Part shown: positions 24,348 to 33,385 of the stretch, in pieces
Layout of the letters: every line of letters begins with the position of its first letter
Position numbering within the stretch: the stretch's first letter is position 1
Source of the DNA: Tannerellaceae bacterium
GTDB lineage: Bacteria; Bacteroidota; Bacteroidia; Bacteroidales; Tannerellaceae
NCBI GenBank assembly: GCA_031259845.1
Contig: JAIRKZ010000015.1
Location: 1 to 34,990 of the forward strand
Direction of reading: 5' to 3'
Length of the DNA stretch: 34,990 nt
Position numbers and translations under genes: made by a program
The notes under the pieces: generated by a model
Databases searched by the model: none
What the model was told of the DNA's origin: nothing
Seen by the model: only the letters and a program-made list of their open reading frames with translations

Positions 24348-27203
24348 ATGAAGAAATTACTTTCACTGCCGGCTAATCTGGCGGAGTGTTTCCACGAATT
24401 GAGAGGCGTGGCGGAAGATGAATGGTTTTGCACTTCCGATCCGCAAGGGGAGCGGATAGGGTCGGGGGGCGGAACGGCGTGGCTCCTTGAAGCCTGTTAC
24501 CGTAAGGAGAATGGCGCTGCGGCGGATAAGCGCACTTTTGCCGCGTGGCTGGCCGGAGAGAAACGGCTGTTGCTTCATGCCGGCGGGCAGAGCCGGCGTT
24601 TGCCTGCCTATGCTCCGGCGGGGAAGATACTTACCCCCGTACCGGTATTCAGGTGGGCCAGGGGGCAGCGGCTCTCGCAAGACCTTTTATCGCTGCAACT
24701 TCCTTTATATACGAAGATAATGGACAGGGCGCCGGCTTCGTGTCATACCCTGATAGCCAGCGGCGATGTATATATCCGTTCTACCAGGCCCCTTCAGGCT
24801 ATTCCCGAGGCGGATGTGGTGTGTTACGGTTTGTGGGCCGACCCGGTTTTGGCTACGCATCACGGCGTGTTCCTTTCGAACAGGGAGAGGCCGGGGCGGC
24901 TTGATTTTATGCTGCAAAAGCCGTCTCTCGGACAGTTGGCGGCGCTTGCCCGGACGCATCTTTTCCTGATGGACACAGGTATCTGGCTGTTGAGCGACAG
25001 GGCTGTGGAGTTATTGATAAAACGTTCGTATTCCGCCGACGGGCAATCGCTCAGGATGTATGACCTTTATGCCGGGTTTGGCTTGTCTCTGGGCGAAAAT
25101 CCCCGGACGGCAGACGAAGAGCTGGGCGCGCTCACTGTTGCTATCCTTCCCCTCGAGGGGGGAGAGTTTTATCATTACGGCACGGGGCGCGAATTGATAT
25201 CTTCTACCCTGGCCGTTCAGAACCTTGTGTGCGACCAGCGCGTTATCATGCAGCGCAAGGTGAAGCCTCACCCGGCCATGTTTGTACAGAACGCCGCGAT
25301 ACAGATTCCGCTTACCTCGGCCAATTCGGAATTGTGGGTGGAAAACAGTTGTATCGGGAAGCGCTGGTCTATCACCCACAGCCATATCCTGACAGGTATC
25401 CCCGAAAATGACTGGGCGCTTTCGTTGCCTCCCGGCGTTTGTATAGACGTTGTGCCCGTAGGGCTCGGTGATTGGGCGATACGCCCTTACGGCATGGACG
25501 ACGCCTTCAGGGGGATGATGGATGACGGGGGTACTTCGTTTATGAACAAGCCGGTTACTGCCTGGTTTGCCGAAAGGGGATTGCCGCCGGCCGCCGAAGG
25601 GCAGGATATACAGGACTATCCTTTGTTTCCCGTGGCGGACGACCTGGAGGCGGCAGGCGAATTGCTGCGCTGGATGATAGATTCGCCGGGGGATGCGTGT
25701 GCAGGGGAGGCGTGGCGGAAGGCGCGCAGAATGTCGGCTACCGAAATAACCAACCGGGCCAGCCTCCTCCGCCTGGAGGAGCAACGGAGGAGGTTTCGTG
25801 CGAAGAACTGGCCGCTCCTGGCTGCAAACCATGAACAAAGCGTCTTTTACCAGCTCGACCTGGCCGATGCCGCCGCCGAGCATGCCGCCTTGCGCCTTCC
25901 GCTGCCTGCGCCTCTTCCGGGCGATGCGGCGCTGATGAAGCGTATACATAACAGGATGTTCCGCGCCCGGGCGATGCAGCTGTGGGGGGATGATTATCTG
26001 GCGGAGCAGGGCGAGGCCTTCTCGCTCCTGCGCAGCGGGCTGGTGGAAACGATGGCGAACAGGCGGCAGTCTCCCCGCCTCGACGTCTTTGCCGACCAGA
26101 TTGTGTGGGGGCGCAGTCCGGTGCGTATAGACCTGGCCGGCGGGTGGACAGACACGCCTCCCTATTGCCTTTATTCGGGCGGAAGCGTGGTAAATGTGGC
26201 CATTGAGTTAAACGGGCAGCCCCCTTTGCAGGCGTATGTGAAGCCGTGCGGGCAGTTCAGAATCATCCTTCGCTCCATCGACCTGGGGGCAAGGGAAGAG
26301 ATTGCCGCCTGGGACGAATTGCGGAGCTTCGACAAGGTGCGTTCTCCTTTTTCCATACCGAAGGCTGCGCTGTCACTGGCCGGCTTTTTACCCGAGTTTG
26401 CCGCGGAGCCTTTCCGTTCGCTGGAAGAACAGCTCAAGGCCTTTGGCAGCGGTATTGAACTTACGCTCCTCTCTGCCGTACCTGCCGGGTCGGGCCTGGG
26501 TACGAGTTCTATCCTTGCCGCCACGGTATTGGGGGCGCTTTCCAGCTTCTGCGGCCTCGCCTGGGATAAGAACGAGATTGGCAACCGTGCGCTTATCCTT
26601 GAACAGCTCCTCACCACCGGCGGCGGCTGGCAAGACCAGTATGGCGGCATCCTGCATGGCCTCAAGCTGCTGCAAACGGAAGAAGGCTTTTCCCAAAGCC
26701 CGCTTGTGCGCTGGCTGCCCGACTATCTCTTTACCGATACGGCCTACCGCCCCTGCCATCTTCTCTACTATACCGGCATCACCCGCACGGCGAAAGATAT
26801 TCTGGCCGAAATCGTACGCGGCATGTTCCTCAACGAAGGCCGTCGCCTGTCCCTCTTAGGCGACATGAAGGCCCACGCGCTCGATATGTACGAAGCCATC
26901 CAGTGCGGAAACTTTGACGCCTACGGCCGTCTTGCCGGCAAAACCTGGGAACAGAATAAAGCCATCGACCCCGGCGCCACCCTGCCCGCCGTGGAAGAAA
27001 TAATATCCCTCGTAAAAGACTACTCCTTAGGCTATAAACTCCCCGGCGCAGGCGGAGGGGGCTACCTCTACATCATAGCCAAAGACCCGCAGGCCTCAGG
27101 GCATATACGGCGGATACTTTCCACCTCGCCCCTCCGCCGCCCGAACGCCCGCCTGGTAGACATGTCGCTCTCTCGCACCGGACTACAGATAAGCCGTTCG
27201 TAA
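24348..27203 (+). CDS. fkp: Bifunctional fucokinase/GDP-fucose pyrophosphorylase Fkp
   Basis: Fkp turns free L-fucose into L-fucose-1-phosphate and then GDP-fucose, used in Bacteroidales to fucosylate surface polysaccharides and glycoproteins. The 951-residue protein has an N-terminal pyrophosphorylase half with the nucleotide-binding HAGGQSRRLPAYAPAGK (77-93) and a beta-helix middle. The C-terminal GHMP kinase has VRIDLAGGWTDTPPY (592-606), the ATP loop PAGSGLGTSS (from 712) and LPGAGGGGYL (898-907). Length is that of known Fkp (about 950). It is GC-rich and single, with a tandem array right after its stop. Confidence 0.97.
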   Translation: MKKLLSLPANLAECFHELRGVAEDEWFCTSDPQGERIGSGGGTAWLLEACYRKENGAAADKRTFAAWLAGEKRLLLHAGGQSRRLPAYAPAGKILTPVPVFRWARGQRLSQDLLSLQLPLYTKIMDRAPASCHTLIASGDVYIRSTRPLQAIPEADVVCYGLWADPVLATHHGVFLSNRERPGRLDFMLQKPSLGQLAALARTHLFLMDTGIWLLSDRAVELLIKRSYSADGQSLRMYDLYAGFGLSLGENPRTADEELGALTVAILPLEGGEFYHYGTGRELISSTLAVQNLVCDQRVIMQRKVKPHPAMFVQNAAIQIPLTSANSELWVENSCIGKRWSITHSHILTGIPENDWALSLPPGVCIDVVPVGLGDWAIRPYGMDDAFRGMMDDGGTSFMNKPVTAWFAERGLPPAAEGQDIQDYPLFPVADDLEAAGELLRWMIDSPGDACAGEAWRKARRMSATEITNRASLLRLEEQRRRFRAKNWPLLAANHEQSVFYQLDLADAAAEHAALRLPLPAPLPGDAALMKRIHNRMFRARAMQLWGDDYLAEQGEAFSLLRSGLVETMANRRQSPRLDVFADQIVWGRSPVRIDLAGGWTDTPPYCLYSGGSVVNVAIELNGQPPLQAYVKPCGQFRIILRSIDLGAREEIAAWDELRSFDKVRSPFSIPKAALSLAGFLPEFAAEPFRSLEEQLKAFGSGIELTLLSAVPAGSGLGTSSILAATVLGALSSFCGLAWDKNEIGNRALILEQLLTTGGGWQDQYGGILHGLKLLQTEEGFSQSPLVRWLPDYLFTDTAYRPCHLLYYTGITRTAKDILAEIVRGMFLNEGRRLSLLGDMKAHALDMYEAIQCGNFDAYGRLAGKTWEQNKAIDPGATLPAVEEIISLVKDYSLGYKLPGAGGGGYLYIIAKDPQASGHIRRILSTSPLRRPNARLVDMSLSRTGLQISRS

Positions 27204-27216
27204 AAGGGCGCGACAG

Positions 27217-27374
27217 AGCGAGCCCCGACGTCGCGATCGAGCGAGCCCCGACGTCGCGATCAAGCGAGCCCCGTCGTCGCGATCGAGCGAGCCCCGACGT
27301 CGCGATCAAGCGAGCCCCGTCGTCGCGATCAAGCGAGCCCCGTGGTCGCGATCGAGCGAGCCTCGTGGTGGCGA
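27217..27374. repeat. 23-bp tandem repeat array, about 7 units
   Basis: The AGCCCCG landmark recurs at 27221, 27244, 27267, 27290, 27313, 27336 and 27359, exactly 23 bp apart. The unit is about GCGAGCCCCGACGTCGCGATCGA, with variation mainly at A/T/G after CCCCG and at GA/AA at the end. It holds palindromes: CGACGTCG in some units, TCGCGA in most, CGATCG in some. It lies between the converging fkp and rseP genes. A period of 23 does not keep frame, so it is not a coding repeat. Confidence 0.95.
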
Positions 27375-27407
27375 CGCACATATTCCGGGGGGGGCGTCTC
27401 TCTCCGG

Positions 27408-28733
27408 TTACTTAAAGATAAAGCGGAAGAGGTCGTTGCCGTTGGCGTAGATTAATAAGCCGAACAGAAGCAGCATGCCTGTTATCTGTGCGTATTCGAG
27501 GAATTTATCGCTCGGCTTCCTGCGGGTGATTACTTCGTAGAAGAGGAACATTACATGCCCCCCGTCGAGCGCCGGGATGGGGAGGATGTTCATAAAGGCG
27601 AGGATGATGGAAAGGAAAGCGGTGGTTATCCAGAAGGAACGCCAGTCCCACAGGGGGGGGAATAAACTGCCTATCGCCCCGAAACCGCCCAGGCTGGAAG
27701 CGCCTTCTTTGGTGAATACGTATTTCATGTCGCCCACGTATCCTTTCAGGGTGTTAACGCCTAAAAGGATACCGGCCGGGAAGGAGGCCAGAAATCCATA
27801 GCTGGTAGTTACGGCGGCGTAAATCTGGTCGGGCGAAAGGGTGTAGACGCCCAGTTTGCCCAGTGAATCAAGCCTTACCTGCGCCGTTTGCTCAATGCCG
27901 TCGCGGTAAAAGCCAATCGTTACCTCCCGGTTCTTTTTTTCGCTGAGTAGCGCGCTTACATCGTAAAAGGTGGGAGCAGGCTTGCTGTCTACAGACACAA
28001 TGCTGTCTTTGGGCTGCAAGCCGGCCAGTGCGGCGGGAACCTCGTTGCCGGCAAGCCTGTCTATAATCATGGGGAAACGTATGGAGGCAAAGCCCTGCTT
28101 GTCTCGTAATACGCGCTGCATCATGTCTCCCGGTATGGGGATAACGGTTTCCGTTCCGTTGCGAAGCACCGTTACGCTCGCAGCGCCGGCCACTGCCCGC
28201 AGCGCGTCTGCCCCGAAACGTTCCAGCTTCACCCCGCCGGCGCTTAAAAGGATGTCGCCGTCTTCAAAGCCTGCCTCGTGGAAGGTATCGCTGTAGTCCA
28301 TCCCCATCTTCATGTTTTCAAGCGGAAGATACCTGTCTCCCCAGGCAAAGAGCACCATTGAGTAGATAAACAGGGCCAGCAGGAAGTTGAACAGCACGCC
28401 GCCCACCATAATGAGCAAACGTTTCCCCGCCGGCCTGGAACGGAACTCCCAGGGCTGCGGGGGTTGCGCCAGCTGTTCCCTGTCCATGCTTTCGTCTATC
28501 ATGCCCGATATTTTACAGTAGCCGCCCAGGGGAAGCCACCCGATGCCATACTCGGTTTCGCCGCTTTTGGACTTGTAGCGGAATAAAGCAAACCAGGGGT
28601 CGAAGAATAAATAAAACTTCTCTACCCTCACCTTAAAGATACGGGCAAAAAGGAAATGCCCCGCCTCGTGAACAACTACTAATACGGATAAGCTCAGTAT
28701 GAGCTGCAATGCTCTTATCAAAAATGTTTCCAT
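27408..28733 (-). CDS. rseP: RIP metalloprotease RseP (site-2 protease)
   Basis: An inner-membrane zinc protease that cuts membrane-embedded substrates, such as anti-sigma factors or signal peptide remnants. The zinc site HEAGH is at 22-26 in the first membrane helix; the second zinc ligand motif, NILPIPALDGGH, is at 382-393. Periplasmic PDZ-like parts lie between (FEDGDILLSAGG; LQPKDSIVSVDSKP). 441 residues, normal for Bacteroidetes. It is 28 bp downstream of dxr, the last gene of that run. Confidence 0.96.
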   Translation of the reverse strand: METFLIRALQLILSLSVLVVVHEAGHFLFARIFKVRVEKFYLFFDPWFALFRYKSKSGETEYGIGWLPLGGYCKISGMIDESMDREQLAQPPQPWEFRSRPAGKRLLIMVGGVLFNFLLALFIYSMVLFAWGDRYLPLENMKMGMDYSDTFHEAGFEDGDILLSAGGVKLERFGADALRAVAGAASVTVLRNGTETVIPIPGDMMQRVLRDKQGFASIRFPMIIDRLAGNEVPAALAGLQPKDSIVSVDSKPAPTFYDVSALLSEKKNREVTIGFYRDGIEQTAQVRLDSLGKLGVYTLSPDQIYAAVTTSYGFLASFPAGILLGVNTLKGYVGDMKYVFTKEGASSLGGFGAIGSLFPPLWDWRSFWITTAFLSIILAFMNILPIPALDGGHVMFLFYEVITRRKPSDKFLEYAQITGMLLLFGLLIYANGNDLFRFIFK

Positions 28734-28761
28734 TCGTTTGTACTTCTGTTTTTAATTGGTT

Positions 28762-29910
28762 TTATATAAATCCGGAGGCTATGCTCCGGGCTTCGGCATC
28801 CGTTTGTACATAATCCTCGTACGAAGGACTGGCAATAAAGGATGCTTTCTGCATAGTCTTTTCTATTATATCGCTCATCTGCAAAAAGCCGGTATCTTCG
28901 CCAAGGAAGGCCGCTACGGCTATTTCATTGGCGGCATTCAGGATGCAGGGCATATTCCCTCCCTTGCGGATGGCCTCGAAAGCGAACGGCAGGTTGCGGA
29001 AGCGCCCGCCGTCCGGCTCTTCAAACGTGAGCGTATTGTACAGGTTGAAATCAAGCCGGGGCGCTTTGCTCTTTAAGCGTTCCGGATACGAAAAGGCATA
29101 ACGGATAGGCAGCTTCATGTCCGGGATGCCTAATTGCGCCATAACAGCGCCGTCTTCAAACTGTACCATCGAATGGATAACGGATTGCGGATGCACCACT
29201 ATCTCAATCTGCTCCGGCAACACGCCGAACAGCCACTTCGCTTCAATCATCTCAAAGCCCTTATTCATCATGCTGGCCGAGTCTATAGTCACTTTGGCCC
29301 CCATCGTCCAGTTGGGATGCCTTAACGCCTGCGCTTTCGTTACGCCGGCCAGTTCCTCTATCGAGAGGGTGCGGAACGGCCCGCCCGAAGCCGTCAGTAT
29401 TATCTTCTCCACAGGATTGCCCCACTCTCCCGCCAGGCATTGGAAGATGGCGGAATGTTCGGAGTCTACCGGCAATAGCGGCGCCTTATGCTGACGGGCA
29501 AGCGACGTAACAAGCTCTCCGGCCACCACCAGTGTTTCCTTATTGGCCAGCGCAATGGCTTTACCTGCTTTAATGGCGGCTATAACAGGCTTCAAACCGG
29601 CATACCCCACCATGGCCGTCAATACCATATCCACCGGCCCGGCCTCCGCTACCTGGGCAATAGCCTCTGCGCCTGCCCATACCTTTACAGGCAGGCCGGC
29701 CAGCGCTTCTTTCAGCCGGGGATATTTATCTTCGTTGGCTATAACAACCATTTCCGGCATAAACCTCCGGGCCTGTTCTATTAATAAATCCACCTGGTTA
29801 TTGGCCGTTAAGGCATATACCTCGAAACGGCCGGGATGTTCGTTTACCACCTCCAGCGCCTGTGTCCCGATAGAACCGGTTGAACCTAATATGGCTAATT
29901 TACGCTTCAT
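28762..29910 (-). CDS. dxr: 1-deoxy-D-xylulose-5-phosphate reductoisomerase
   Basis: Dxr converts DXP to MEP with NADPH, the committing step of the non-mevalonate isoprenoid pathway. The 382-residue protein has the nucleotide-binding GSTGSIG (9-15), ALANKETLVVAGE, the metal/substrate site LLPVDSEHSA, and TASGGPFR and NKGFEMIEA blocks. It lies 3 bp after the M23 peptidase gene and before rseP, a gene order familiar in Bacteroidales. Confidence 0.97.
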   Translation of the reverse strand: MKRKLAILGSTGSIGTQALEVVNEHPGRFEVYALTANNQVDLLIEQARRFMPEMVVIANEDKYPRLKEALAGLPVKVWAGAEAIAQVAEAGPVDMVLTAMVGYAGLKPVIAAIKAGKAIALANKETLVVAGELVTSLARQHKAPLLPVDSEHSAIFQCLAGEWGNPVEKIILTASGGPFRTLSIEELAGVTKAQALRHPNWTMGAKVTIDSASMMNKGFEMIEAKWLFGVLPEQIEIVVHPQSVIHSMVQFEDGAVMAQLGIPDMKLPIRYAFSYPERLKSKAPRLDFNLYNTLTFEEPDGGRFRNLPFAFEAIRKGGNMPCILNAANEIAVAAFLGEDTGFLQMSDIIEKTMQKASFIASPSYEDYVQTDAEARSIASGFI

Positions 29911-29913
29911 AAA

Positions 29914-30786
29914 TCAGAACACGATGTAATCTTCGGGATTAACGGGGCTTCCCTTCTGCCATAATTCAAAATGCAGGTGCGGGCCGGTAGAAAGGCTGCC
30001 GGTATTACCTACCAAAGCAATGGCTTCGCCTGCCGTTACCGGGTCGCCCATCTTCTTTAGCAGCAGTTCGTTGTGCTTATAGATAGAAACGAATCCGTTC
30101 TTATGCTGAAGCTGTATAACGTTTCCATACTGCGGGTCGAAACCGGTGAATATAACCGTCCCGTCCAGCGCAGCCAATACGCTTTCTTTCGGCGCCGCTA
30201 CCACATCTACCCCATAATGGCGTATGTCTGCTTCATAGTGGGCGGATACAATCCCATTGACCGGCTTGTAGAAAAAGACGGCATCCGTAGGGGTATGATT
30301 CGGATTTAATGTGGTAAGGTTATATTTCTCTTCTTCCTCGAACGTGCGCACAAATTCCTCTTCTTTCCGGGAACGGGGAATTTCATAGTTCGCATGGGCA
30401 TGGGCGAGCGAGTCAATTTCGCGAATAGAGTCTAAAGGCATTGTGCCGGTTAATAATCCGGCTACATTCTCCAGGTAAAGCGAATGGATATCCAATATTC
30501 TTTCCAGGGAATCGGCGCGGAGGGCCGTCTGCATAATCTCCTTCCGTACTTCCACATCCAGGTATCCGGGCAGGTAGTTACGTATGGGAGTAGTAATAAT
30601 GATGAGCGAAGTGATGGTGATAAGGATGAGCGCAAATACAGCGAAAACATAAACGGCCGTGAGCCGCGACATACGAAACGACCAGACTTCCTCTAATGTC
30701 CCTTCATTAAAGAAAGAAAGTTTGTATTTAAACCGCATCCGGTACCAGAATGACTTGGCCCCTTTTTTATTTTGTTTCGCTGCCAT
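29914..30786 (-). CDS. M23 family peptidase (membrane-anchored LytM domain)
   Basis: A cell-wall endopeptidase by domain. The 290-residue protein has a basic cytoplasmic start (about 1-40), one membrane helix (about 43-66), a periplasmic linker that looks coiled-coil, and a C-terminal LytM domain. Zinc and catalytic residues are complete: H190-xxx-D194 (HYGVD), H238 and H270-x-H272 (GPHLHFEL), so it is probably active rather than an EnvC-like activator. The ATG at 30786 has a good promoter behind it (30803-30833). Likely co-transcribed with dxr and rseP. Confidence 0.92.
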   Translation of the reverse strand: MAAKQNKKGAKSFWYRMRFKYKLSFFNEGTLEEVWSFRMSRLTAVYVFAVFALILITITSLIIITTPIRNYLPGYLDVEVRKEIMQTALRADSLERILDIHSLYLENVAGLLTGTMPLDSIREIDSLAHAHANYEIPRSRKEEEFVRTFEEEEKYNLTTLNPNHTPTDAVFFYKPVNGIVSAHYEADIRHYGVDVVAAPKESVLAALDGTVIFTGFDPQYGNVIQLQHKNGFVSIYKHNELLLKKMGDPVTAGEAIALVGNTGSLSTGPHLHFELWQKGSPVNPEDYIVF

Positions 30787-30802
30787 AATTGTGTATAAAA
30801 CG

Positions 30803-30833
30803 CAAAAGTAGTAAAAACCGTATCCCGGCGAAA
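30803..30833 (-). promoter_or_regulatory. Promoter before the M23 peptidase-dxr-rseP run
   Basis: The minus strand reads TTTC at about 30830-30833 (-33, one mismatch to TTTG), 19 bp, then TACTTTTG at 30803-30810 (exact -7). Confidence 0.55.
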
Positions 30834-30856
30834 TGAGTTTACGCTTATTAACGTTT

Positions 30857-31378
30857 CTATAAATCTAATAAACCATCCGGCAATTCAACGTTCAGCTGCC
30901 TGCTGCCATGATCTGCCGACAGTATCAGTTCTTCGGCAGCCGGCATCAGCAGTTCATTATCTTCATGGTTAATTACGAACAATATGTTGAGGGTGCTTTC
31001 GTCTATATCTATTATTTCGCCCAATAAACCGTGTACCGTATCAACTACCCTGTATCCGATAAAACGGCTCCAGGTTAACGGTTCATCGCCATAATCCGCC
31101 ACAACTTCCGGCGGACAAAAGACTTCCCGGTTTGTAAACTCGCGGGCCGCCTCGTCCGAATCAACGTTTTCCAGCTTAACGAAGAGGGTTGTATCAGACT
31201 TGTAACGGTATTCTTCAAGATAGAAAGGAACCAGAATACCGTCTGTTTCGCAGATAATATAAGGTTCGTCCCATTCGTCAAACGAAACGTCGGCGGACAG
31301 TATAAGATTAATATCTCCTTTGATGCCGTGAGGTTTGGCAAAATGGCCTACAGATACGATGTCTTCTTTTTTTATCAT
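30857..31378 (-). CDS. rimM: Ribosome maturation factor RimM
   Basis: RimM helps assemble the head of the 30S subunit by binding S19. The 173-residue protein has the N-terminal RimM barrel (VGHFAKPHGIKGDINLIL, about 11-28), EFTNREVFCP, and a C-terminal PRC-barrel (VVDTVHGLLGEIIDID; NELLMPAAEELI). Length is normal. It follows murA by 16 bp on the same strand. Confidence 0.95.
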   Translation of the reverse strand: MIKKEDIVSVGHFAKPHGIKGDINLILSADVSFDEWDEPYIICETDGILVPFYLEEYRYKSDTTLFVKLENVDSDEAAREFTNREVFCPPEVVADYGDEPLTWSRFIGYRVVDTVHGLLGEIIDIDESTLNILFVINHEDNELLMPAAEELILSADHGSRQLNVELPDGLLDL

Positions 31379-31394
31379 GTGTAAATGAAGTAGT

Positions 31395-32699
31395 TCAGAG
31401 GCGCGTTATGCGTGCTCCTATGTTATTCAGCCTTACGTCTATATTCTGGTAGCCACGGCTTATTTGTTCGATGTTATGGATACGGCTGGTTCCCTCGGCG
31501 CTCATGGCAGCGATAAGTAAGGCTATGCCGGCCCGGATGTCGGGCGACGTCATCGTTGCCCCGCGAAGTTTAAAGCGGTTTCCCAGTCCTATCACCGTAG
31601 CGCGGTGGGGGTCGCATAGAATAATCCGGGCGCCCATATCAATAAGTTTATCCACAAAGAACAGGCGGCTTTCAAACATCTTCTGATGAATCAACACGCT
31701 TCCTGCGGCCTGTGTGGCAACTACCAGCAGCACGCTCAGCAAGTCGGGCGTAAGGCCCGGCCAGGGAGCGTCGGCAATCGTCATAATGGAGCCGTCTATA
31801 AATGTTTCTATCTCATACCCCGTATGGGTGGGGATATGAATGTCGTCTCCCTGTTTCTCTACCGTGATACCTAATCGCCTGAACGATTCGGGGATGATGC
31901 CCAGCTGTCCGTAGCCGGTATTTTTAATCGTAATATCCGAAGCCGTCATGGCTGCCATCCCGATGAAACTTCCTATCTCAATCATGTCCGGAAGAATCGT
32001 ATGCGTTGTGCCGCCAAGCGAATCAACTCCTTCGATGGTAAGCAGGTTGGAGCCTACGCCCGATATGTGGGCTCCCATACGGTTCAGCATTGCCGATAAT
32101 TGTTGCAGATAAGGCTCGCAGGCGGCGTTGTAAATAGTTGTTTTCCCTTCTGCCAGCACGGAGGCCATCAGGATATTGGCTGTTCCGGTAACAGAGGCTT
32201 CATCCAGCAACATATAAGCTCCTTTCAGCCGGCCGGCTTCTATCTCATAAATATGCCGTTCGGAATCATACCGGAAAGAAGCTCCCAGCTTCTGTATTCC
32301 TGCAAAATGGGTATCTAAGCGCCTCCGTCCAATCTTGTCGCCGCCCGGCTTGGGTATCAATGCTTTACCGAAGCGCGCCACCAAAGGCCCTACAATCATG
32401 ACCGAACCCCGGAGCGAGGCGCTTTTGCGTAGAAAGTCATCGGTATATAGATAGTCGATAGCTACTTCGTCTGCCTGAAAAACATACGTATCGGGCGATA
32501 ACCGTTCTACTTTCACCCGCAAATCGCGTAAAAGCTGAATGAGGTTATTAACGTCTAATATATCGGGGATATTATGAATAATAACTTTTCCGGGCGTAAG
32601 CAATACGGCGCAAATCACTTCCAGCGCTTCATTCTTTGCCCCCTGGGGAACAATCTCGCCGGATAATCTGTAACCGCCTTCTATAACGAACGAACTCAT
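31395..32699 (-). CDS. murA: UDP-N-acetylglucosamine 1-carboxyvinyltransferase MurA
   Basis: MurA adds enolpyruvate from PEP to UDP-GlcNAc, the first step of peptidoglycan precursor synthesis. The 434-residue protein has the substrate Lys K22 (QGAKNEAL), the active loop PKPGGDKIGRRRLDTH (117-131), and APWPGLTPDL (311-320). The loop Cys found in most MurA enzymes (Cys115 in E. coli) is Asp here (D121), a change known to keep activity and give fosfomycin insensitivity. Its start overlaps the DUF4290 stop by 4 bp (ATGA type), so translation is coupled. Confidence 0.96.
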   Translation of the reverse strand: MSSFVIEGGYRLSGEIVPQGAKNEALEVICAVLLTPGKVIIHNIPDILDVNNLIQLLRDLRVKVERLSPDTYVFQADEVAIDYLYTDDFLRKSASLRGSVMIVGPLVARFGKALIPKPGGDKIGRRRLDTHFAGIQKLGASFRYDSERHIYEIEAGRLKGAYMLLDEASVTGTANILMASVLAEGKTTIYNAACEPYLQQLSAMLNRMGAHISGVGSNLLTIEGVDSLGGTTHTILPDMIEIGSFIGMAAMTASDITIKNTGYGQLGIIPESFRRLGITVEKQGDDIHIPTHTGYEIETFIDGSIMTIADAPWPGLTPDLLSVLLVVATQAAGSVLIHQKMFESRLFFVDKLIDMGARIILCDPHRATVIGLGNRFKLRGATMTSPDIRAGIALLIAAMSAEGTSRIHNIEQISRGYQNIDVRLNNIGARITRL

Positions 32700-33319
32700 C
32701 TGTTTTTCCGGGAATGATTTTTCTTTCCGCTAGTATTGTTATTATTGCCGGTGTTATTGCTTTTTGCCAGAATATCCCGGCTTTCGGTAAGTTTATATTC
32801 TGCTTCGTTCAATACAATTTTACCTTGCGATAATTCGTCGAGGTCTTTAAATATCTTCCGGTCGTCTACCGACTCTTTGTTCCAGCTGAGGAAAGCCCTT
32901 TTCATCTGGTTGGCCAATAGCTTTATCAATTGGTCTCTTTCGCCTCCTGCTTCCATCTCGTTTGCTTTTTTTATCATCAGTTCCAATGTTCTGCCATAGT
33001 GTTTGTAGCGAATACGGGCATTGCTATATGGAATACGGGGAGGTTTGCTGTATAAATTTTCTTTTTTAATCACTTCATAAGGATAATTAATATCCAGTTT
33101 AAAGTCGGCCATAATAGCCAGATGATCCCACAAGATGTGCTTAAAATCATTAACGTCGCGCAGATGGGGAAACATATTTCCCATTATGTTAATGATTGTG
33201 CCGGCGCAACGCTGGCGTTCCTCCCTCTTGGGAATCGCAGTGCAATAATCAACCATGTTTTGGATGTTGCGGCCATACTCCGGCAAGGCCAGCCTGTTCA
33301 GTTCGGTATTATAAATCAT
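32696..33319 (-). CDS. DUF4290 domain protein
   Basis: The 207-residue cytoplasmic protein begins MIYNTELNRLALPEYGRNIQ, characteristic of the Bacteroidetes DUF4290 family, with helical sequence (MVDYCTAIPKREERQRCAGT; LWDHLAIMADFKLDINYPYE) and an Asn/Lys/Ser-rich disordered tail (from about 180). Function unknown. It regularly sits just before murA, as here. I start at 33319, not the ATG at 33358, because a -7 box lies at 33346-33353 within the longer frame. Confidence 0.88.
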   Translation of the reverse strand: MIYNTELNRLALPEYGRNIQNMVDYCTAIPKREERQRCAGTIINIMGNMFPHLRDVNDFKHILWDHLAIMADFKLDINYPYEVIKKENLYSKPPRIPYSNARIRYKHYGRTLELMIKKANEMEAGGERDQLIKLLANQMKRAFLSWNKESVDDRKIFKDLDELSQGKIVLNEAEYKLTESRDILAKSNNTGNNNNTSGKKNHSRKNR

Positions 33320-33345
33320 TCTGTATGTTGGATTGTTTGAATGCG

Positions 33346-33353
33346 CAAAGTTA
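33346..33353 (-). promoter_or_regulatory. -7 box for DUF4290-murA-rimM
   Basis: The minus strand reads TAACTTTG, an exact TAnnTTTG, 27 bp before the ATG at 33319. No clear -33 box. Confidence 0.5.
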
Positions 33354-33385
33354 CACAATTTATTGTAATGTCCTATTATAATGAA

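Noticed and set aside
25011-25949. 312-residue minus-strand ORF
   Set aside because: It lies wholly inside fkp on the opposite strand, is rich in Arg/Pro/His, and shows no domain: a GC-driven shadow.
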